In this document: in pieces, positions 1 through 4,797 of the stretch
How the letters are laid out: every line of letters starts with the position of its first letter
Position numbering within the stretch: the stretch's first letter is position 1
Assembly: GCA_038247995.1 (NCBI GenBank)
Contig: JBBRUG010000333.1
Coordinates: 1 to 6,451 of the forward strand
Length of the DNA stretch: 6,451 nucleotides
Reading direction: 5' to 3'
Source: JBBRUG01 sp038247995
GTDB lineage: Bacteria; Chloroflexota; Chloroflexia; Chloroflexales; Chloroflexaceae
Translations under genes and position numbers: made by a program
The notes under the pieces: model-generated
The model's database searches: none
What the model was told of the DNA's origin: nothing
The model's input: only the letters and a program-made list of their open reading frames with translations

Positions 1-1178
1 TCGACGTGGTCTATAACCATTTTGGGCCGAGCGATATCGATCTATGGCAGTTCGACGGCTGGCACGAAAATGAAATGGGCGGGATCTATTTCTACCCGGA
101 TTGGCGTGCAAATACGCCCTGGGGCGACACCCGCCCCGATTATGGTCGCCACGAAGTACGCCAGTACCTTGTCGATAATGCGATGATGTGGCTCGAAGAG
201 TATCACGTCGATGGCCTGCGCTTCGACGCAACGGCCTACATCCGCAATGTAAAGGGCAACGACAACCCCGGCGATGATCTCCCGGAAGGCTGGCATCTGT
301 TGCGCTGGATCAACGACGAGATTAGGGCGCGCCAACCCTGGAAACTTACCATCGCTGAAGATCTGCGCCAGAATGAGGCGCTTACGGCCGCCACATCAGA
401 TGGCGGCGCCGGATTCAATGCACAGTGGGACGCCGGGTTCGTGCATCCGGTGCGCGAGGCGATCATCAGCCAGGACGACGCGCAGCGCAATGTTGCCGCC
501 GTCGCAGACGCCATTTCCAAGCGCTATAACAACGATGCGTTTAAGCGCGTGATCTACACCGAGTCACACGACGAGGTGGCCAACGGCAAAGCCCGTGTGC
601 CACAGGAGATTTGGCCCGCTAACGCTGCCGGCATCTACGCCAAAAAGCGCAGCACCCTGGGCGCGGCGCTCGTGTTCACTGCTCCCGGCATTCCAATGAT
701 CTTCCAGGGCCAGGAGTTCCTCGAAGATGGCTGGTTCGAAGATTCACAACCACTGGATTGGAGCAAGCTCGATCGCTTCAGCGGCATCGCTGCGCTCTAT
801 CGCGATCTGATCCGGCTGCGCCGCAACTGGGAGAATCGCAGCGCCGGGTTGAGTGGGCAGGGCTGCAACGTCTATCACGTGAATATTCACGCGAAACTGC
901 TCGCCTTCACCCGCTTTGCCTCCGCCGATCCGGCCGAGAGCTGTGTCGTTGTGGCTAACCTGACGGCCCAGGCGTATCAGGATTACTGGATCGGTATGCC
1001 GGCACCGGGGATCTGGTCGACCCGCTTCAACAGCGACTGGGCAGGCTACGACGCCGAGTTCGACAATGTTTACGCTCCCGATGTGACTGCGCTTGAGGAA
1101 GCCCAGGACGGCATGCCCGCTAAGGGCGCGCTCAGCATCGGTCCGTACAGCGTGCTTGTGCTAACCCGCAACGCCTAA
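1..1178 (+). CDS. GH13 family alpha-amylase / glucan branching-enzyme-like protein, 5'-truncated by window edge
   Basis: This is the C-terminal ~391 residues of a glycoside hydrolase family 13 enzyme acting on alpha-glucans such as glycogen or starch. The frame is already open at base 3 (GAC GTG GTC TAT AAC CAT), so the true start lies upstream and the GTG at 6 is only an internal codon. Numbering from that GTG, all four GH13 regions are present: region I (DVVYNHFGP, at the start), region II DGLRFDAT with nucleophile Asp74, region III IAEDL with acid/base Glu118, and region IV ESHDEV with His188-Asp189. Residues from about 285 to 390 resemble the all-beta C-terminal domain of branching enzymes and amylases (VVVANLT, YWIGMPAPGIW). 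HDEV in region IV favours a branching-enzyme-like member over a TreZ trehalohydrolase, but the exact reaction cannot be settled without the N-terminal domain. The catalytic residues are intact, so it is probably active. No terminator is seen after its stop. Confidence 0.9.
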   Translation, partial: DVVYNHFGPSDIDLWQFDGWHENEMGGIYFYPDWRANTPWGDTRPDYGRHEVRQYLVDNAMMWLEEYHVDGLRFDATAYIRNVKGNDNPGDDLPEGWHLLRWINDEIRARQPWKLTIAEDLRQNEALTAATSDGGAGFNAQWDAGFVHPVREAIISQDDAQRNVAAVADAISKRYNNDAFKRVIYTESHDEVANGKARVPQEIWPANAAGIYAKKRSTLGAALVFTAPGIPMIFQGQEFLEDGWFEDSQPLDWSKLDRFSGIAALYRDLIRLRRNWENRSAGLSGQGCNVYHVNIHAKLLAFTRFASADPAESCVVVANLTAQAYQDYWIGMPAPGIWSTRFNSDWAGYDAEFDNVYAPDVTALEEAQDGMPAKGALSIGPYSVLVLTRNA

Positions 1179-1197
1179 CAGCGCAAATGCTTCACCC

Positions 1198-1213
1198 TGG
1201 CACGCTTATTGCT
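1198..1213 (+). promoter_or_regulatory. Candidate sigma-54 (-24/-12) promoter
   Basis: TGGCACG (1198-1204), four bases, then TTGCT (1209-1213) matches all 12 defined positions of the sigma-54 consensus TGGCACR-N4-TTGCW. The invariant GG (1199-1200) and GC (1211-1212) are 10 bases apart, as required. Transcription would start near 1224, giving a leader of about 61 nt before the small membrane-protein gene at 1285. I found no comparably good -35/-10 pair in this gap. Whether the organism has RpoN and an enhancer-binding activator cannot be seen here. Confidence 0.6.
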
Positions 1214-1233
1214 TAGTTATACCGTATGCGAGA

Positions 1234-1250
1234 CGGGCGGATGTCGCCCG
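1234..1250 (+). other. Small GC-rich hairpin in the 5' leader
   Basis: CGGGCG (1234-1239) and CGCCCG (1245-1250) form a perfect 6-bp stem around GATGT. The loop can tighten further by a G-U pair. It has no following T-run, so it is not a standard intrinsic terminator. It lies about 10 nt downstream of the predicted sigma-54 start site and could stabilise the 5' end of the transcript. Function is inferred. Confidence 0.4.
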
Positions 1251-1264
1251 GCAATCATAACTCT

Positions 1265-1281
1265 GAGACTTAGGAGGTCTC
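1265..1281 (+). promoter_or_regulatory. Shine-Dalgarno held in the loop of a short hairpin
   Basis: TAGGAGGT (1271-1278) is a near-ideal ribosome binding site, with 7 nt between AGGAGG (1272-1277) and the ATG at 1285, and it fixes the start of the next gene. It is bracketed by GAGAC (1265-1269) and GTCTC (1277-1281), a perfect 5-bp inverted repeat. The first G of the 3' arm is also the last G of AGGAGG. The stem is short, so any effect on translation is speculative. Confidence 0.55.
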
Positions 1282-1284
1282 CCA

Positions 1285-1560
1285 ATGATTAACTTCATTC
1301 TCTGGCTGCTCTTCGGCGCCCTGGTTGGCTGGTTGGCAAGCCTGGTGATGCGTACCGACGCGCAGCAGGGTGCCATTCTGAACATCGTCGTCGGTATCGT
1401 TGGCGCCTTCCTTGGCGGTCTGATCTTCGGCGCTCTGGGTATCGGTGGCGCCAGCATTAATAACAGCGACTTCAGCCTTCCGTCGCTCCTGGTGTCATTT
1501 GTCGGTGCGGTAGTCCTGCTCGGCATTGTGAACATGGTACGCCGCGGCTCGGTACGCTAA
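1285..1560 (+). CDS. GlsB/YeaQ/YmgE-type small membrane protein (transglycosylase-associated family)
   Basis: This 91-residue protein is very hydrophobic, with three predicted membrane helices at roughly residues 3-22, 30-54 and 66-86. It carries the glycine-rich pattern of the transglycosylase-associated / GlsB/YeaQ/YmgE family (Pfam PF04226): GALVGWLAS near the start, then NIVVGIVGAFLGGLIFG, then a loop and a last helix ending in a basic tail (MVRRGSVR). Length is usual for the family. Members are inner-membrane proteins often linked to stress responses; their biochemical role is not established despite the family name. The start is fixed by the TAGGAGGT ribosome site 7 nt upstream. The gene appears to have its own promoter (candidate sigma-54 site at 1198-1213) and is followed by the hairpin and repeat block at 1583-1722, so it may be monocistronic. 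Confidence 0.88.
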   Translation: MINFILWLLFGALVGWLASLVMRTDAQQGAILNIVVGIVGAFLGGLIFGALGIGGASINNSDFSLPSLLVSFVGAVVLLGIVNMVRRGSVR

Positions 1561-1582
1561 ACACGGATGTTATGTATGCGTA

Positions 1583-1611
1583 GTAGAGACGATCCGCTGG
1601 GTCGTCTCTAC
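1583..1611 (+). repeat. Perfect inverted repeat / hairpin after the small membrane-protein gene
   Basis: GTAGAGACGA (1583-1592) and TCGTCTCTAC (1602-1611) are exact reverse complements. A further U-G and C-G pair (1593/1601 and 1594/1600) can close the stem to a 5-base loop. It begins 23 nt after the upstream stop codon, so it could protect the 3' end or aid termination, although no T-run follows directly. GTAGAGACG-type palindromes are, from memory, common dispersed repeats in Chloroflexota and Cyanobacteria, so this may be a REP/MITE-like element instead. Confidence 0.75.
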
Positions 1612-1722
1612 CCAACGCAAACAAATCGTCTCTACCCAACGCAAACGGTCGTCTCTACCCAACGCAAACGGTCGTCTCTACCAACGCAAACGGTCGTCTC
1701 TACCCAACGCAAACGGTCGTCT
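1602..1722 (+). repeat. Tandem repeat array, five units of ~23 bp plus a partial sixth
   Basis: The unit is TCGTCTCTACCC followed by AACGCAAACGG. Copies lie at 1602-1625 (24 bp, ending AAA instead of GG), 1626-1648, 1649-1671, 1672-1693 (22 bp, one C lost) and 1694-1716, then a partial TCGTCT at 1717-1722. Copies are contiguous with no spacers, so this is not a CRISPR. The first ten bases of each unit complement the single GTAGAGACGA arm at 1583-1592. Near-identity of the units points to recent expansion by slippage or unequal exchange. With the flanks this fills the 192-base gap between genes; I see no small gene in it. Confidence 0.92.
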
Positions 1723-1750
1723 TTTGCACACGTTAAGCATTTTTAAGAAT

Positions 1751-1776
1751 GTATGCGGACTCTATCCGCCCCATAC
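1751..1776 (+). other. Imperfect hairpin overlapping the first candidate start codon of the next gene
   Basis: GTAT-GCGGA (1751-1759) can pair with TCCGC (1765-1769) and, after a two-base CC bulge, with ATAC (1773-1776), leaving the loop CTCTA. It covers the ATG at 1753. If translation starts at the in-frame ATG at 1780 instead, this hairpin would lie in the 5' leader. Its role is unknown. Confidence 0.35.
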
Positions 1777-2514
1777 GTTATGCCGACTACAAACACCAAT
1801 TCCCAACACCCGGATCACACGCGCCTCAAGCGGATCATCACCCTCGGCGCCATGCCGCTCCTGCTTGCCGCACTCGGCGGCGGGTACCTCGTGCGCGTTC
1901 TGAGTGCGCATCGACGGCCCCGCCCCGTACCGCACGAGCAGCTGTGGGGCGGCGCGGATGTGCAACTGCCCGGCGATGGCGTCGGGGACCTTTTTCACCG
2001 CCGCTATAGTGTTGTCATCGACCGGCCGCGCCTCAAGAAGCAGGCCTTAATGGATCAGATCAAGACCAACTTTCCGGAATTCTGCCCCAAATTACTGGCC
2101 GATTTCAAGAAGGTTCAGGGCCATCCGCAGATTATGCGCGTTGGCGATGAATACACCATTGGTATGCTCGGCCCCTGGAATGGTGAGGTGCGCGTTGTTG
2201 AAGTAGACAAGACCCAATTCACCTTCGCAACTCTTGAAGGGCATCCCGAGGCCGGCCAGATCACCTTCGCTGTCACCGCGCACCCCACCCGGCCCGGCGC
2301 AATCCGCTTCGAGATCAACTCCTGGGCGCGCAGCCGCGACACCCTGGTGAGCCTCTCGTATGAAGGAATTAAGATCGGCAAAGAGGTTCAGAAGAACGTT
2401 TGGTCGATCTTTTGTGAGGAAGTCGTTGCGGCCAGCGGCGGCGAACAAGTCGGCGACGTCGAAGTTGTTACCGAACAGCACAGTCGTGTCGGAGAGGTGA
2501 CTCCAATTGTCTGA
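1753..2514 (+). CDS. Membrane-anchored protein with a DUF1990-like core, first of a tandem pair
   Basis: This is a 253-residue protein of unknown function. A basic N-terminus is followed by one membrane helix at about residues 28-50 and a soluble domain. Residues ~125-225 resemble the DUF1990 (UPF0548) family: a VGDEYTIG strand, VRVVEVDKTQFTFATLEGHPEAGQITFAV, then IRFEINSWARS, with TLEGHPEAG as the hallmark. The domain probably has a START/SRPBCC-like fold. The anchor suggests a membrane protein with its domain on the outer face or tethered inside; orientation is not certain. The start is uncertain: neither ATG 1753 nor in-frame ATG 1780 has a clear Shine-Dalgarno, and the frame opens only at 1747 after a TAA. 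The stop overlaps the next gene by 8 nt, so the two are translationally coupled and probably work together. No obvious promoter precedes it; transcription may come from upstream through the repeat block. Confidence 0.8.
   Translation: MRTLSAPYVMPTTNTNSQHPDHTRLKRIITLGAMPLLLAALGGGYLVRVLSAHRRPRPVPHEQLWGGADVQLPGDGVGDLFHRRYSVVIDRPRLKKQALMDQIKTNFPEFCPKLLADFKKVQGHPQIMRVGDEYTIGMLGPWNGEVRVVEVDKTQFTFATLEGHPEAGQITFAVTAHPTRPGAIRFEINSWARSRDTLVSLSYEGIKIGKEVQKNVWSIFCEEVVAASGGEQVGDVEVVTEQHSRVGEVTPIV
2495..2500 (+). promoter_or_regulatory. Ribosome binding site deciding a TTG start
   Basis: AGGTGA (2495-2500), within GAGAGGTGA, lies 6 nt before the TTG at 2507 and inside the end of the upstream gene. It supports TTG 2507 as the start of the second DUF1990-like gene. 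The next in-frame Met is residue 94, already inside the conserved domain. Confidence 0.75.
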
Positions 2515-3769
2515 TCGTCCATTGTATGAGCAATTCCGTAAGCGGCTCGACGAACTCAACGAGCGTCCGCTCAACTTTGAGCTGAAGCAGATTGATTCGT
2601 ATACAGCTGAAAACGGTTGGCGCATCGATGACCATCAAGTCGCTCTACCGCCCGAACCGCCAGGCCCGCCGGTCGCAGGGGGCGCATGGGAAACTGCCAA
2701 ACAGATTTTACAAGAATACCGTTTTGCTGATCCAAACATTATTACCGGCATTTTTCTACCCGACACACCGCTTAATGAGCGGGTTATGTTACTGCGTGGC
2801 CGATTCTATGGCCTCACCTTCTGGTTTGGCGCGCGAGTTGGCGCAGTTATCGATGAACGCCGCAGCACCGAAAGTGGTGAATGCCAGGTTTGGGGGTACA
2901 ACTATGATACCCTCGAAGGCCATCTGGAGCGCGGCCAGATGGAATTTACGGTCAGTAAGCACCTGGACAGCGGGCAGGTTACATTTCGTATTTATGCCTT
3001 CTCACAGGTCGACCAGATTCCTAACCTGGTGATCCGGCTGGGCTTCTGGCTCCTGGGGCGGCGCGTGCAATTACGCTTTATCAATAACTCGCTTGAACGC
3101 ATGCTGTATCTCGTCGTCGATGAAATGATCCAGGAGGCTCCACGCGAAGAGCCAACTCCAGAACCAGAAGTCCAAACGCTTCATGCTAACCCAACCGCAC
3201 GAAACCGGCTGCAACGCTTTCTGCGTCTACCCGGTAAAGGAGGATCTATGCAACTGCCTGAAACCCTCAAAAATCCCCCCATCCACAGCACCGATGTGCG
3301 CCGCTGGCTCGTGTTTACCAGCTTCTGGGGTTCGATCTCATACCTGTTATCATCCACCAGCCTGGTGATCGCCGCCCGCCGTCGCCCGGTGAAACTCGAC
3401 ACGCCGACACTCGGCATCGGTTTTGTAATGCACGTTACGACCTTTATGGCCGGTGGCTCACTGGCCGCCGCGACCTCGGCCATGGTGCGCGGTAAGCCTA
3501 CCACCGAACAGTCGGAAGAGGCGATCAGCAGCGGGCAACTGCAGCAGAATTGGCCGCTTCAGGCCGCCGGCGGAGCGATTGGCTCGCTCGTGCCGTTCGC
3601 CCTGGCGATCATCAGCCAGCGCCTTGCCGGCCAGCGCACCGGGCGCACTGCGATCGCTAAAGATGTGAATTGGCCGCTCGCCGGTGGCGCCATGGTTGGC
3701 CTCAGCGGCCTTACGGCCCTGGCCGTGGCCCGTATTGTGGCCTGGGTTGCTCAAGACGCGCAGAGCTAA
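2507..3769 (+). CDS. DUF1990-like protein fused to a C-terminal four-helix membrane module
   Basis: This 420-residue protein has two parts. Residues ~60-205 are DUF1990-like: AWETAKQILQEYRF, RFYGLTFWFGARVGAVIDERR, then YDTLEGHLERGQMEFTVS and VTFRIYAFSQ, aligning with TLEGHPEAGQITF and IRFEINSWA of the protein upstream. The two are therefore divergent paralogues. A proline/glutamate linker (PREEPTPEPEVQ, ~212-223) follows. Residues 248-420 hold about four membrane segments (approximately 267-289, 303-325, 350-370 and 390-415); I do not recognise this module. The start is TTG, chosen for the AGGTGA site 6 nt upstream and the 8-nt overlap with the preceding gene. Met248 (position 3248) has its own Shine-Dalgarno, so a shorter product of 173 residues may also be made. 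The DUF1990 half uses more A/T-rich codons than the membrane half, consistent with a fusion of two genes. Function is unknown. A strong terminator follows 6 nt after the stop. Confidence 0.82.
   Translation: MSDRPLYEQFRKRLDELNERPLNFELKQIDSYTAENGWRIDDHQVALPPEPPGPPVAGGAWETAKQILQEYRFADPNIITGIFLPDTPLNERVMLLRGRFYGLTFWFGARVGAVIDERRSTESGECQVWGYNYDTLEGHLERGQMEFTVSKHLDSGQVTFRIYAFSQVDQIPNLVIRLGFWLLGRRVQLRFINNSLERMLYLVVDEMIQEAPREEPTPEPEVQTLHANPTARNRLQRFLRLPGKGGSMQLPETLKNPPIHSTDVRRWLVFTSFWGSISYLLSSTSLVIAARRRPVKLDTPTLGIGFVMHVTTFMAGGSLAAATSAMVRGKPTTEQSEEAISSGQLQQNWPLQAAGGAIGSLVPFALAIISQRLAGQRTGRTAIAKDVNWPLAGGAMVGLSGLTALAVARIVAWVAQDAQS
3236..3250 (+). promoter_or_regulatory. In-frame internal ribosome binding site and ATG
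   Basis: AAAGGAGG (3236-3243) is followed after ATCT by ATG (3248-3250), in frame with the surrounding gene. This is the strongest Shine-Dalgarno in the window after the one at 1271, although the 4-nt spacing is slightly short. It sits exactly at the junction between linker and membrane module. The same bases encode Lys-Gly-Gly in a flexible linker, so chance use is possible. Confidence 0.5.
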
Positions 3770-3775
3770 AAACGC

Positions 3776-3821
3776 AAAACCTGACCGGTGCAGCGATGCT
3801 GTACCGGTCAGGTTTTATTTT
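3776..3821 (+). terminator. Strong Rho-independent terminator
   Basis: AAAACCTGACCGGT (3776-3789) pairs perfectly with ACCGGTCAGGTTTT (3803-3816). The loop closes further by a G-U pair and CAGC/GCTG (3791-3794 / 3798-3801), giving about 19 pairs around a GAT triloop. It is followed by TTTTATTTT (3813-3821). The A-run on the 5' side means it could also work on the opposite strand. It ends the two-gene unit before it and leaves only 13 nt before the next ATG. Confidence 0.95.
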
Positions 3822-3834
3822 GAAATGAAATAGT

Positions 3835-4797
3835 ATGTCTACACCTGCCATTGAACTAACCAACGTCAGCCTCGCCTTCGGCGACCAGGTCGGCGTCGTC
3901 GATATGGATCTTACCATAGCGCCCGGCACAATCTTCGGGCTGATCGGCCCTAGCGGCTCGGGCAAAACAACTGCCGTGCGCTTGCTTACAGGAATGTATC
4001 AGCCCGATCAAGGCAGTGTCTGTGTGCTCGGTGAGACGCCGCACCGCAATAACTATCGGCTGCGCGAGCAGATCGGCTATGTGCCGCAACTGTTTACACT
4101 CTACCCGAACCTGACGGTTACTGAGAACATGCACTTTGTCGCCTCGCTCTACGGGCTAAGCTACTTTGGGCGGCAGAAACGCATGAACGAACTGCTAAAC
4201 TTCGTCGAACTGACCGATGCGCGGCGACGGCTAGGCAGTAAACTCTCTGGCGGCATGCAACGCCGCCTCTCGCTCGCCAGCGCGCTGATCCACAATCCGA
4301 CGCTGGTTTTTGCTGATGAGCCGACCGCTGGCATCGATCCGCTGCTGCGCAACAAGTTCTGGGAGCATTTCCGCCAGTTGCGCGACGAAGGACGGACGCT
4401 CTTCATAACGACCCAATACGTTGGCGAGGTAGCCTACTGCGATGCCGTCGGCGTGATGCGTGACGGCCGCCTGCTCCTCGTCGATAGCCCTGAAGGCTTG
4501 CGGCGGCGCGCCCTTGGCGGTGAGATCATCCGCATTGTCGTTGCGCCACAACAGGTTAATGTAGCCTTTAGTGTCCTTTTGCGTCACCCAATTACGCAGG
4601 ACGTACGGCGTGCACCCGACCAGCCTGATGCACTGCTTGTTGTCGTTGAAGATGCCGGCGCGGCACTGCCGACGTTGTTGGCTCTGCTAAGCGAAACCCC
4701 CGACCTGACCGTTCAGACGGCTGAAGAATACCAGCCACCCTTCGATGATATTATGATCGCACTGCTCGATCAGTCTGAGGTTCAGCATGCAGGATGA
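3835..4797 (+). CDS. ABC transporter ATP-binding protein (ABC-2 exporter, DrrA/NatA-like)
   Basis: This 320-residue cytoplasmic ATPase would power export with the permease encoded just downstream. It has Walker A GPSGSGKTT (38-46), Q-loop Gln85 in YVPQ, signature LSGGM (137-141), Walker B TLVFADEP (156-163) with catalytic Glu162, and the D-loop AGID (165-168). The H-loop His is replaced by Gln194 (ITTQYVGEVAYCD), a form known in the daunorubicin-resistance DrrA branch. The C-terminal ~90 residues (from GGEIIRIVV) match the accessory beta domain usual in ABC-2 ATPases, ending in QPPFDDIMIALL. ATG 3835 is right because the conserved domain starts at residue 5 (AIELTNVSLAFG). No Shine-Dalgarno is visible in GAAATGAAATAGT, and the terminator lies 13 nt upstream, so how it is transcribed is unclear. 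It overlaps the permease gene by 11 nt. The substrate is unknown. Confidence 0.95.
   Translation: MSTPAIELTNVSLAFGDQVGVVDMDLTIAPGTIFGLIGPSGSGKTTAVRLLTGMYQPDQGSVCVLGETPHRNNYRLREQIGYVPQLFTLYPNLTVTENMHFVASLYGLSYFGRQKRMNELLNFVELTDARRRLGSKLSGGMQRRLSLASALIHNPTLVFADEPTAGIDPLLRNKFWEHFRQLRDEGRTLFITTQYVGEVAYCDAVGVMRDGRLLLVDSPEGLRRRALGGEIIRIVVAPQQVNVAFSVLLRHPITQDVRRAPDQPDALLVVVEDAGAALPTLLALLSETPDLTVQTAEEYQPPFDDIMIALLDQSEVQHAG

Noticed and set aside
1..1178. Assignment of the first gene to TreZ (maltooligosyltrehalose trehalohydrolase)
   Set aside because: Region IV reads ESHDEV rather than the HDQ-type motif I associate with TreZ, and the C-terminal domain looks branching-enzyme-like. The N-terminal domain that would settle it is outside the window.
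1191..1222. Sigma-70 type promoter using TTATAC (1217-1222) as -10
   Set aside because: The only -35-like hexamer (TTCACC, 1191-1196) is 20 bases away, and no match exists at 16-18 bases. The sigma-54 reading is far better.
1583..1611. Calling the 10-bp hairpin a definite Rho-independent terminator for the small membrane-protein gene
   Set aside because: The stem is followed by ACCCAACG-type sequence with no T-run, and its 3' arm belongs to a tandem repeat, so a repeat element is the safer call.
1602..1722. Possible CRISPR array
   Set aside because: Units are contiguous with a 22-24 bp period and no unique spacers, and there are no cas genes nearby.
2092..2625. Antisense open frame of 177 codons across the junction of the two DUF1990-like genes
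   Set aside because: No ribosome site or recognisable domain, and fully explained by the overlapping + strand genes with good starts and conserved motifs.
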